From Pseudoneurospora amorphoporcata (lineage: Eukaryota; Ascomycota; Sordariomycetes; Sordariales; Sordariaceae), in the NCBI GenBank assembly GCA_033297205.1, contig MU859138.1, positions 1-64,000 of the forward strand: a DNA stretch of 64,000 bases. The letters are read 5' to 3'. How positions within the stretch are numbered: the first letter of the stretch is position 1; every line of letters starts with the position of its first letter. Shown here piece by piece: positions 1 through 10,956 of the stretch. Under the pieces are notes generated by a model that was given only the letters and a program-made list of their open reading frames with translations, was not told the origin of the DNA and searched no databases. The position numbers and the translations under genes were made by a program.

Positions 1-668
1 TTGAAGCCTAGCCTTTGTTTGAAGGTTGAAGGGATCAACAAGGCCTTCGAGACCAAAGTAGTTTATTAGCTGAATTGAACTACTGTTCCAAGCCCGGATC
101 ACTGCCCTTGTCACAATTAACTACCAAAGGGAAAAAGAGAGTAAAGCAAAGCTTCACCTCTTTGGACCACTCTTCGGATAGTAAAGAGCAGATCTAAAAG
201 TCAGTTTTCTCAAAGAGGGGCAAGGTTACGAAGTATACTCAACGGAATCAATCAGTTAGAGCAAAATTCGAGTTTTTTTCTTAGGTACTATCTATTCTAG
301 TCCTCGTTACCTATCCCCACTTTCCTCCTATTCTCGAAGTATCTTCCCCTTTTTATCCGAAACCTTAATCTCAGGGGTACGGAACAACTCCAATAGTAGA
401 GTAAGGAGCTGATCTGCTCCCTGCTAAAAGGACCCTACCTCTAACAACCCCCTTAGTGGCGTGCTACTCTACAAAAACAAAAGAAAAAACTCCTCAAATC
501 AATAATCTAAAGGGAATATGAACAGGTGTACGTGAACCGTGGAAGAAAACATCAATGTGATATTACAGCAACAACAACAACAAGAGGTTGGACCTAATCA
601 AAAAAACAAAGGGTATTTCTACTCGCGCAACTCCAAGCAAAACCACAACGTCCCTTCCATCTCCGTGC
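1..668. other. Left-edge spacer, no gene seen
   Basis: AT-moderate sequence with several stops in every frame and short purine or pyrimidine runs. Only a short CAA-type run near 567-582 stands out. It is the 3' flank of the PIP-kinase-like gene on the minus strand. No RNA gene or element was recognised. Confidence 0.5.
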
Positions 669-2048
669 CTACTCACTCGACACGGGACGGTCCCCAACAA
701 CCTCAACATAACTCTTACACATCCTCAAAAACCTCTGCCGATACTCCTCGGGCGTGGTCGTGATACTCATCGGCCCACTCTTGCTAATCAGCAGATTCCA
801 CAACTTGATCAACACCGTCATCACCTGCGGCTGCAACTTGTGTTTGGCCCAGAAGAAGTCCAAGATCGACGCTCGGTAGATGTACTTTCCATCCGCCGAG
901 GCAATTCCCGTCCTCCACGACGGCGGGCTAGGTGGCACGGACGGGCCCTCGGTCGGCACCACCTCCTCTACCGCCTCGGACGAAGAAGCAGCCGCAGGAT
1001 CAGGGTTATTGTCCTGTCCCGGCGGCGTGTGCATGCGCACCAAAAACAGCGAGTAATCAACCGCATTGTGCTCCGCCAACAACTTGGTATCCTCCTCCAG
1101 ACTCTTGAAGAAGTCATCCGCCTGTTTTTGGGTTAAACGGATTTTGTCATGGAACTCATCCGCCAACTGGTTCTTGGTGGCCTCGCTGGTTAGCGCGCCG
1201 TCGGCGATGTCGCGCTCCGGGTAAAAGTACGAGGTGGGCTTGAGGTCCCAGTTCTCCCAGTCGACGTCGCCGCGCTGTTTGGCTTCGGAACGGCCGTACA
1301 TGATGTTCTCCATGACGATGTGGTGCGAGGGCGCAAGACGCAAAATGCGGCCGATGGAGTAGCCCGAGGCGCCGAGGAAGTCGCAGATGCGCACGAGTAG
1401 GGAGCGCGGGTGCGAAGCCATGTATTCGACGTAGGGCGTGAGGAGGTCTTCGCGGAAGAAGGAGTGTTCGGAGTGGCGTGGAACGGACTTGACGAGGTAC
1501 TTTTGGTCTTTGGTTGAGTAGAAGGTCTGTTGTAGGGGTGGGCATGTCAGATGCATGTCCTCATTGCAAGCAAGGTGAGGGAGACGAAGACTAACCGAAC
1601 CGGAAAAGCCCATATCTCCTATAGAGTTCAGGGCTTCTTCGGGATTGTCGCCATCTTGACGGAAGGACTGGTAGTAAGCATCGTCTTGGACATCCCAATG
1701 GTTTCGTCGTAGGTTTGCGAAATCGGCTGGTCGGATTTTCTTTAGGATCAAGTGGTGGATGGAGAAGAAGAGTGAAAACAGCGACAAGATCAGTCGAATG
1801 GGATTGCTGTTGCTACATTGTCGTTTGGTGAGTCCAGTGGTGTCGATAACAGCCTGCGCGATCGAGCGCGCAATCGTTTCTGAACGTCCCATGGTGGTTA
1901 GGTATGGAGGTCGTCTAGTTCTAGGAGATGGTGTACTGTGTAGAGGAGTAGGATCAGCCGAAAGATGATCAGGAACGAACGAAAGACGGCCTGGAACGGC
2001 ATCGCTGTTTGTACCACTGACGTCATTAGGTGTGTTTACAACCACCAT
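669..2048 (-). CDS. Divergent phosphatidylinositol phosphate kinase (PIPK) family protein
   Basis: A small protein built around a PIPK-type lipid kinase core; the family phosphorylates phosphoinositides on membranes. The ATG at 2048 would give 436 aa. A second in-frame ATG at 1892 gives 384 aa and is equally plausible, because the residues between them are low complexity. One 69-nt intron (1527-1595, GTTAGT...CAACAG) is inferred: removing it joins GFSGS to TFYSTKDQKYLVKSV, matching the family's glycine-rich N-lobe pattern (GxSGSxF). Other family marks are the EHSFFREDLL helix, the HHIVMENIM segment, WDLKPTS in place of the usual DLKGS, DYSLFLVRMH and the C-terminal TTTPEEYRQRF. The typical fungal PIP5K is much longer (yeast Mss4 is about 780 aa). 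The changed DLKGS motif makes activity and substrate uncertain. Family membership is fairly secure; function is inference. Confidence 0.75.
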   Translation of the reverse strand: MVVVNTPNDVSGTNSDAVPGRLSFVPDHLSADPTPLHSTPSPRTRRPPYLTTMGRSETIARSIAQAVIDTTGLTKRQCSNSNPIRLILSLFSLFFSIHHLILKKIRPADFANLRRNHWDVQDDAYYQSFRQDGDNPEEALNSIGDMGFSGSVSLRLPHLACNEDMHLTCPPLQQTFYSTKDQKYLVKSVPRHSEHSFFREDLLTPYVEYMASHPRSLLVRICDFLGASGYSIGRILRLAPSHHIVMENIMYGRSEAKQRGDVDWENWDLKPTSYFYPERDIADGALTSEATKNQLADEFHDKIRLTQKQADDFFKSLEEDTKLLAEHNAVDYSLFLVRMHTPPGQDNNPDPAAASSSEAVEEVVPTEGPSVPPSPPSWRTGIASADGKYIYRASILDFFWAKHKLQPQVMTVLIKLWNLLISKSGPMSITTTPEEYRQRFLRMCKSYVEVVGDRPVSSE

Positions 2049-2282
2049 CAACCTCGCATGCCCCTAACCCTTAGCGGTAAGGCCCGCCTGCTGTCCGTCC
2101 CCAGAGAACATGTCTGTATTCAATTACCATAAGCAACTTCCGATCGAGGAGACTCGTTGACCAGCACAAGCATCTCATATAACACGCTCAGTATCGACTT
2201 CACCCATCCGTCCCATTCATACGCCTAAACTCCCGCCCACGCAGAAATCCATCCTCCTCCATCCCCCATCCACGCATAGCAT

Positions 2283-3461
2283 TTACCGACCACCAGGCCT
2301 CTTCGGCCTAGCAAACCCCCTACTCTGCACCGCCTTGGGATGCAACTCGGCCAGCACCGAGTCTTCAGTAATCTCACTCGGCTCCTCCACCTCAAACTTC
2401 TTATCCGGATTCAGCCCCTCCTTGCTCGCCACCTCGAGGACGGCCCGCTTCATTAGCGGGTAGAGCATGCGCTGCTTGATCGCGACGCGGCCGCCGTTGG
2501 CGCTGGGGTTGGTGTAGAAGAAGAGGACCGGGCTCTCCTCGGAGCCGTTGTGGGTGTGCGTGTAGCGGTAAAAGGTGAAGCGCGGCTCGGTGGTGGAGAT
2601 GGCTTGGACGAGGTCGGCGATGGAAGATGGAGAGCCGGAAGAGGGGACGAGCTCGATGGTTTCCGAGGTGGGGTTGACTTTCTAGAGGGGGCCTTAGCTT
2701 TCGACCGACAGGAAAGGGGAACAAGACTTACAAGCATCACCAACCCGTTACCACCTTCCTCAGCCAAGCCCCTAAGGGCCTCGAGCGCATCCTCCCCCAT
2801 GGGCATAGCCATATGCGTACCCAGATGAATCTCCCTTTTACTCGTCCCGCTACCAGCCTCCTGCTCCGCGCGCTTGACCTCGCCCAGGCTCTTTTCCTCC
2901 TCCGTCAGCGGCGCGTCCAGCTTCGTGTGGGCATCGTGTTTCTCGAACCCCTGGCTGGTCAGCTCCTTGGCCGTGGTGGCAAAGATGGTCTCGCGGAAGT
3001 GTTCGGACCCGAGCTCGCGCACGAGCGTCAGCCGCGTCGCCGCGAACAGCATCTTCTGCCGCACCGGCGCCGTGTCGGGCACGTAGGTGACGGCCACCAG
3101 GGCCGGAGAGGAGTCGTAGCGCCGCAGGATGATGTAGAGGGCTTCCTTTTCTTTGATGTGAGGGGTTAGGAGCGCGTCGACGTTGGAGGCGAAGGAGGAG
3201 GAGCCCGAAGAGGTGGAAGTCAGCGTTTGGAGGGGCTGGAGCTGTTCGTTGGCGATGGTGACGAGGAGGCCAAAGGTCGATGGGGAGCCGAGGAGGTCGT
3301 TGAATTGGGAGACCAGCTCCTTGGAGGCTGGGCGCGGACCGAGTCATTGTTAGCCATCTGGGAGGGAGTTGGGCTGTGGTGTAGCTCTGGTCTCGATTGG
3401 GGCAGCTGAGGTTCGCGAGGAGAGCGGGCGGCAACAACTTACCGGAAATTCCTGACTGCAT
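2283..3461 (-). CDS. TWF1: Twinfilin, actin monomer-binding ADF-H protein
   Basis: Twinfilin has two ADF/cofilin-homology domains that bind ADP-actin monomers and filament ends at cortical actin patches. Three exons are inferred: 3443-3461 (19 nt, encoding MQSGIS), 2732-3327 and 2283-2681. They total 1014 nt, or 337 aa, close to usual fungal length. Both junctions keep frame: the first restores MQSGISASKELVSQF, the second restores VMLKVNPTSETIEL. Recognisable twinfilin text includes LYIILRRYDSSPALVAV, TRLTLVRELGSEHFRETIF in the linker start, DAPLTEEEKSLGEVKRAE opening the second ADF-H domain, and RFTFYRYTHTHNG. The C-terminus ends in a basic tail (SRGFARPKRPGGR) typical of twinfilin, where capping-protein or lipid binding resides. 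The start is the only ATG fitting the short first exon. Confidence 0.93.
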
Positions 3462-3887
3462 CTTGTCTAGGCAGCGGAAAACAGCTATCTCGGGTTTGAA
3501 GATGTTAATGTTTGGCACAAGTCGGGCTGGCCGCCATGACATGCGGTCAACCAAGGCCGTAGGTACCTCGAGCTATGGTGGGGTCCGGGTGGGTCTCGTG
3601 CCAGCAAGGTCCATAGAGTGGGGCTCCACGCAATTGGTACCTGAATCTTCCCCTGGACTCAAGGTACCGCTAGCTCCTTAACAGTATCTCGTACAATGGA
3701 GACGCAAATGAGATAGTGCATCATCTTACTGCTCGTGGACGGTCACCATCTGCATTCCCCGTATCCCCATTCATTCATTCTGTATCCAACTTCTACACCA
3801 AAAAAAACTTTAGGGTATCAAACAAATAAAAAAAGTCAAAAATAGTATATCCAACTTCCACAACTTCCACAAGTTGCCCTTCCAACA
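3462..3887. other. Spacer between twinfilin and the tripartite gene
   Basis: About 0.4 kb holding the twinfilin promoter and the 3' end of the next minus-strand gene. An A-rich stretch lies near 3800-3835. No gene was seen. Confidence 0.5.
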
Positions 3888-6800
3888 TCAAGCAAAACCA
3901 GTCCCCCACCTCTCCACCCCAAACGGCATGGCGCCCTCCAAAGCCGCAGCTTCCAAATGCAGATCCTTGAAATCATGCTCCAAATCCTCTACTCCCTCGT
4001 CATATCCATCATCGTTATCATCATTGGCATTGCGTCTTGCTCCTCTCCTTCTTTCTGTTTCCGCCGCGGCCGCCGCCGCCACAGCTTGAGCTTGTTTCAG
4101 CTCGCTGTACGCAGGGAGGTAATCCACCTCCACTTGCTTCTCCAGTCTCCTGACACTTGACTGCCGACCCGCCCCGGGTGCGTTTTCATCCATGCCTACG
4201 GGGTAATCATCATATCCCGGAGGTCCGATACTGGCAAAGGCACTTCCCCTTGAGAAGGTTGTACCCAGTCCTCCCAGTCCCGCCGACCCGAAATCCTGCT
4301 GTTGGCGACCAATGTACGTCCTCGCACTGGCCGCGCTGGTCTGTCTACTCATGTTCCCTCCTCCGTACACATCACTGCTTCCAATCGTCCGCGTACTGGC
4401 CTTGCTGGCTTGCCGACTCACTCCCGGAGTCCGGTCCTCATATGACTGGTAGATGATTGCACCAGTCGGACCGGGCAACCGGATCTCCTCTGCTTCCAGA
4501 ACTTCGGCAATATCCCGGACCAGAACCTCCATGGGACAAATGTAAGCTACCCGCTTCCTGCTCGACCACGCGAGAACGTGGCCGCAGACACTACCGCCGT
4601 CTCTTTCTACTACCCATGCTCCGGAGTCACCGGGGATACCCATCGGTAGTGGTTGGCGGCGAGAGTTGATGGTTTGGTCACCGGATCCCGAGGGTCGGTT
4701 GGGACGGTTGGGTACGAGACCGAGGGAGGGAGTACCTGACACTTGGTAGGTGTGAGAGGGAGATGTCCGGCCCAGGATCTTCACCGAGGTGAGGGCGGGG
4801 AGGATGGTGCCTGTTTGTAAGCCCGAGGTACGGGCCATGCATTGCACTTCTAGACCAGGAAGAGTATGGGAGGGGGCGATCGAGGTTGGGAGGATAGTTG
4901 GGATTTGGTCAGGGGGGATGCTGGAAATCCGGGTGTGTTTTTTCCCCTTTTTGTCCGAGGGAGGGTTGGAAGCCTTGGGGATAAAGTTATCGGATGGTTG
5001 GCGATCGTCTTCAAATTCGAACAGCGCCCAGTCAATTTCGTGCACGAGCCCGTTTTCTTCCCGACGCCGAATACCGCTAGAGGCATACACCTCTCCAACC
5101 CGGAAGGTGTCGAGGTGGTCTTGGTCTTTGTCCTCGGCGGAGGGGTAGAAGTCCGAGGCGACGTCGTCAAGGGCCGGTTGCGTGATGATGAAGCCTTCAC
5201 CGCAGCCGGGCTTGATGCCGGGGATGTCGCCGGGTTCAGTGAACTGTTCTTCTTCCTCGTAATAGTCGTCATCGTCGGACGCTTCGCTGGTTATGGCAGA
5301 CTCGGAGTAGGCCTCGGAATCGGTGTCGGAAAATTCGCAGGCGTAGTCACCGTTTTCGCTGCTGTCGGGGGGGGTATCGTCGGTGTTTGAGTACTGTTGA
5401 GCATACCATGCGGCAAGATCGTTTAGGCCCCCGCCTGCCATACTCCTCGTATTGTCATCAGTGACTTGATTGTCCTCGGGATCATCCAGCATGTGGTGGA
5501 CCGTCATCCCGTAGGCCTTGTCGTCCACTACGATAAGTCCTCCCAAGCTGACAGGCGGCAAGTGCTGATCGCCAATCCATGCCCCGATACTCGCTCCATT
5601 CTGTGGTTTCGGCTGATATGACGGGTTGGCGGCAATGACATCTCCAGTATCCTCCGGGTTGGCCATGCTACGGTTGATAACCTGCTTTCGTGATCGGAGA
5701 ACCTGACCCTTGCATACCTTGAGTCCAAGGTTCGACCTTGTTCCATCGAATAAAACGCCCAGCTTCTTCTTCAAAATAGCTCTAACCTTGCTGACAGAAG
5801 TGCAGACGACCAGAACGGTAGGCTTAGTACGCGCTGGCGACTCGCCGATCGATTCGAGGGAGATCTCGACGGACTCGGGGTTCTTGCGGTAGAAAGTCTT
5901 CAAAGCCGAGTTGATTTCAGGCATAAGAACAGAGTTCCACTGTTCGACAACATCGGGCGGCAACGGTACTTGTGGGTAAAGGCGTGCCTTTTCTTTTGCT
6001 GAGGAGTCCTTTGCTTGGCGCGCTGCAACGCGTTAGATATTGTCATACTTCGGATGGTAAACTGCTTACCTTGGATCTTGGCCCGTATTTCCGCTTCAGG
6101 ATCGACGGGTACAATAATAACCTCCGATTCCTCAGCCTTGTGAGCGGCATGTGTTGGCATCTCTACCGCCGGCTTGTCAGACTTGGTCTCCTTGGAGGTC
6201 CCAGATCCAGAAGCGGTTGGCTCTGCTGGCATCTGGACAGCTGGCGGAGGAGAAAGGTCATCACCCAACCTCTCCTCCAAATTGCTCACGCCATCCAGAA
6301 TGCAGCATGCTTCCAGATACCGGCTGGCCTTGAACTCAACATGACGAACAATCTCGTCCATGGTATGTTGACCACCGATCTCCTGATCAACCGCCCTCAA
6401 GCAGGTCTGAACGGCCTTCATGTAGAGCGTACCACATCGAATAGCGAGCTGATCGAGAATGCCATCGGAGATAACTGGGTTCTTGACATCCGGGAGGATG
6501 TTCTCCAGCTTGTTCCAGAGACCGACCGAAATGAGGATCATGGCCAAAGAGTAAAGATCCAGTGTCTTGGAATCCGCATTGTTGGAGAGAGGACTCTGAG
6601 CACTATTCTTTGGGTCCAACGGATGTCTATAAGGCGTAAAGGGCTCAGGTTCGTCTTGTGATTGTGGATCTGAGAATAGGTCAAACGACGAGACCAAAGG
6701 TCGTCTGATGTCAACCCCGCCTTGACTCATTCCGCTGATCTCTGGATCGGTGCTGACTGCATTGCAGAACGAGACGTTGTCAATAAGCAGGTTGCCATGA

Positions 6801-7939
6801 GTGATGCCCCTGGCATGCAGGTCGAAGATGGTGTTGGCCAAGTTGGCAGCCAGACGGAACTTGGCTTCCAGCTTGGGCTCAAAGTCGGGACGAGCGAGAA
6901 GATCTCCCAATGAGCACATGGAGTACAATGGGTTCTGGGTAAGGTTTTCATAGGTGACTGGATTGAAGGTCCTCGGGAATCGGTACACGAGGCCGAACCT
7001 CGAGTTTTCCATATCCTCAAAATAACCCAGTAACCTGGGTAGCCCGGCCCAAGAATTGGATGACCGTTGAGGATCGGCTTGAAGACCGGATGACAAACGT
7101 TCGAACCGGGTCATGGGGGGTGAGATGCCCGTGATGGAGTAGATGGAATCGAAGGGCGCATATTCCAGAAGAAGGGGTCCATAGGGAATCTGGGCACCCA
7201 TCCGATCCATCAGCTCGGCATAAGCCTGCTTGCCCATAAAGACAATGTCCCTTGTCCCCTGCTCCTGGTTTCCAGTCTCAGTCATGGGCACAGCTTGCAT
7301 CTCTCGTAGGTGCATAAGAGTGGTAGGATCGATCTGCTGGGGCGTCTGAATCCTGGTAGACTCGAAGGGACGGTACTCTTCTACAGGAGAGGCAACGGCC
7401 CTCTGGAGCCTCTCTCGGGCGGCGGATGAGTGTTGAGCATACGAGGATCTCGTCCTGGACAGGTCGTAGAGGGTATCGATGGAAGTCGTCAAATCCCGGA
7501 TAAGGTCCTCGAAGCGGTTCTTGTCCCACACCACCAGCCTGATCTTCTCGCCTCGCCTTGGTGGTTGATATGGCTCGTTGGTCTCGCCGGTCAACTGCTT
7601 GGAGCTGTTCCATAGTGGCTCGGCCTCGGCTAGGATGTCCTTGATAGTGGACATGATACTCCCAACGACTTCGCTGAGACCGGCCTTGGACAGAGACGAG
7701 TCGATGTAAACCTCGGCGGAGTGAGTAGGGTCGGACCATTCCAACCCCCAGCTGACAAGACGGTCCTTTTGGATCTTGAGCTTGCGGTGGAGGGACTTGG
7801 TCTCGGGGTCGGCCTCGGCATGTTGGACGGGTTCCTTGACGAAGTCGGACGACTTCTTGGTGTCGTTGTAGAGCCTGCTAAGTCTCCTGTTGAGGGTCGA
7901 CCCTAACTGGAAGCCGCCCATGGGAATTCCGGACGCCAT
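3888..7939 (-). CDS. HeLo-like / pseudokinase / trypsin-like protease tripartite protein
   Basis: Two exons, 6070-7939 and 3888-6022, are joined across a 47-nt intron (GTAAGC, CTAAC branch, TTGCAG). They give 1334 aa. Residues about 20-165 resemble the HeLo or prion-inhibition domain of fungal cell-death proteins: LKIQKDRLVSWG, SIMSTIKDILAEAEPLW and WDKNRFEDLIRDL. The hydrophobic N-terminal helix usual in HeLo executioners is absent. Residues about 230-570 look like a protein kinase fold, but the catalytic loop reads HGNLLIDNV (381-389) with Gly for Arg and Asn for the catalytic Asp, and no clear DFG motif. It is therefore a probable pseudokinase. Residues about 760-1110 hold a chymotrypsin-like region with a possible triad: His800 (TVHHM), Asp955 (EIDWALFEF) and Ser1091 (GIPGDSGAW). 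Acidic and low-complexity stretches interrupt and follow it. No signal peptide is seen, so it is probably cytosolic. Role unknown; signalling or incompatibility-type cell death is inference. Confidence 0.8.
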
Positions 7940-9222
7940 GATTACGGCCTAAGTCGGGTCCTGTTGAAAGCTGTACTGTACAAATTCTGTTGGAATGTTA
8001 TCGTGGGTTAGTACATGGCGATTGCTGATATGGCCAGCTGAGATGTGAAGAGCCGGTGATTGATATCGAAAAGGAATGAATTGAACCAAGTATCGTGACA
8101 CAAGAGGAGGCGACAAATGGAGGCTGTGATATGCCAAAGGTGGTGGTCAATGTGGAAGGAGTGTGGCACACGAAATATGGCAATAACAGAAGACAGGACA
8201 CGGGGGGTGGGCGATAAAAGAGCCGCAACTTCTCATCTCTCCTCGAGATCTGCGGACCCCTCTTTCCTGTGTGGGAGACAACTCCCCGGGCGTGATCATC
8301 ACGAACCGCAGGGCTTGCGCTTTCTCAAGAATGTCGGTGCCTGGGCTCATTTCCTCTTTCCTGGGAAAGAGTGTTTTGTCTAGGGCAAGAGTGCCCAGTG
8401 CCATGGTCCGGAATCCTGCTGCCTGCTGTCAAAATGCGAATTCTGTGGGGATCCGACGTCGGTGTGTGATTGGTCAGATATAGCCAAGATCTACAGTTTC
8501 ACATCCTGACAGCCCTCTCCAGTTGCCAAGATTACACCTGACAACTGTCAAAGACCTCCTGCCAGTCCTCCTCCCCAACGGCCACTGCAACAACCGTGAC
8601 ATCGCAACCAGGCTTCCGCCAACCGGAAATTAATTACCTCGACACCATGACCTGAGAATCAATGTCGCTAGTTTGTTTATACAGCTCTCATATTTCTGCT
8701 GTTTCTACCCTTCTTGGTCCATCTTGGCCTAACTTGGACCATTGAACTCTTCACTCTTCATCACGATGGCGCTTGTGAAGGAATGGTTCCGCAGCTCTGG
8801 CTTCTAGGCCCCCCCCTTCCAGGTACCTGATGATCCCGGATTTAAGCCTCAATGACCCTGTCGAGCGGTCACCGGTACTCGGATGGCATGGATCATGACG
8901 GATCACGGACTAGTTAGTTCTGGCGTCAAACGGTCAGACTGTTCAGGCTCCATCCTCGGACACTTCAACCGTCTTCGCTTCTTTCAGGCCGCCGGATGTA
9001 CACATCACCTCATTATAAGGCTCGCTTGGCAGAAAATTCACCACAACGACAAGATCGACTGCCTGGAGCCTGTCATCCCGTGGAACGCTTGGGTCTCTGA
9101 GTAGTGTTCCTCTAGGCCTCTAGTCTCGGAGGGATTCTTGTAGACAAGATGAAGTAGAAACTCTCATGTGAGCCCATCTTTCGGGGCGGAGAATGGGAAC
9201 TTGATGTTTTTTCAGTAGCTCG

Positions 9223-9269
<47 letters not shown>

Positions 9270-10956
9270 ATAATGAAGAAAAAGATTGGTCGTTTGTTTA
9301 ACACGTAATTTGTATTTCACGAGAAGATCTAGGTGGCACTATCACACACAGTATTAAGAAATCAGTCATCAAATCCCCCCTGTTAGGCCCCCTCCCCGCT
9401 ATCTCATTGCCAGACAGACAGCAGACAGACAGACATGTGCCTGCCTGCCTGCCTACCTGCCCGACCTGTCCAACTTAACCACCACCACCACTGGGTATGT
9501 AAGTACCGGATACAGTACTATCTACGACACACAAGACTGGAACACTGGCTGGCAGGCAGGCTCCTTCCCCTGTCCTTACTTAAGGGAGAACCAGCCCAGG
9601 CACTCAGGACGGAAACTTCCAACTCCGAATAACCAACCAACCTACCTAGGTAGGTACCTAACCTAGCCTCGGAAAACCGTGTCCTTGTTTCCGACTCCCG
9701 TTGTCCACACATCATCACGTCCTGTCCTGTCCTGTCCTATCCTGTCCTGTTCTAAAGACTCGACGACGACAACGACAACGAAAGTCGGAAATAGCGACCC
9801 CGCCGCATATCTCTAGAGTCTAGAAGTGGATGTCGGATCAGGACAGACATTCATGACATGACATGACATGACATGACTCGACATGTACGAAAAGGACACA
9901 AGTACCTTGATGTAATATAAGATAAGCAATATAATCATATTCGGCCGAGAAAGCAATGGAAGCAAAGAGGTTTGAGCTACCTTAGCTTACCTTACCTTAG
10001 CTATGTGCCGTGGTAAACTAAAGGTTACAAGCAATACCCTCTTTCTACCTTTCCCTCTTCTTTCTTCTCTTTTTGTTCGTAGGTAGGTTAGGTAGGTAGC
10101 TAGGTACTGTAGGTATGTGTTTTGTTCGATGGTAAATGGGACGCGAGTACTGACTGCGGGCAATTGCGGCGGGTCTGGCTCTGGGTGCCAGTTCAACTTA
10201 TTAACGGGAATTAGGTACCTACTTGGTGCCCGGGATTTATAAGATGGTGCACTATCTGCTTAGCGACATTTAGGTGTGTTGATATGTTAGCGCCGTAGCG
10301 GCTTCGTGTGTGTGCGTTCAAGATGTAATGGATGCTTGCTCAATTCGAAAGATTATTTCTCCAGGCCGGAAGGGATAACCGATCATTCAAGGACAGACAT
10401 GATAAGTTAAGACTTGGCCTAGATAACAATCAATCATTGGATTATCCAGTCTGTACACATCTCTGGCATTTGTTGACCGATAGTGTTTTCGACATCGTCA
10501 CTTCTTTGTAACGTCATCGTATGTGTTCACTCAGATCAAGAAAAACAACTGTTCATACGGTAAGCTATGAAATTGCAATTGATTATTTCGTACAATCATA
10601 CAACTTGCCAGACTGCCTAACAACCAAACTAACTAACAAATGAAAAAAAAACAACTCAAAGAAAGAAATTGAAACCGTATGGGTCAAGTGTGAGGGGGTA
10701 TAAGCTAACAATATCAAGATCAACAAAAAACAAGACATGAAACCCTTCCTTCTCTTTTTCCCATCATCAATCTCATCATCCATCTTTTCATCATCCTCCT
10801 TTTCGCTCATAATTCCCGCTATTCGCTATTCATATTCCCTTCTCCCCATTCCTCTCCTTCATTCAACTTCCTTTCCATTTCCATCATCCCCCGCTCTTCA
10901 CTTTTCTCCCCTCCTCCCTCCTTTCTCGACATCTACGTTCTTCCGGACCCAATGAC
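7940..10956. other. 3-kb spacer with simple repeats, no supported gene
   Basis: This lies upstream of one minus-strand gene and downstream of another. It holds GACA and CTGC tetranucleotide runs (9411-9465), a CCTGT pentanucleotide run (about 9720-9752), CATGA repeats (9852-9880), GGTAGGTA-type runs (9640-9665, 10080-10115) and a pyrimidine-rich 3' flank (10740-10940). Reading frames here are short, overlap on both strands and lack family resemblance. Confidence 0.6.
9225..9267. repeat. 43-nt A homopolymer
   Basis: An uninterrupted run of A. It could be the tail of a retroposed sequence or simple slippage. No target-site duplication or LINE-like sequence was recognised beside it. The exact length is likely unreliable in any assembly. 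Confidence 0.9.

Noticed and set aside
9225..9267. A43 run as a retroposon tail
   Set aside because: No LINE/SINE-like body or target-site duplication was seen beside it.
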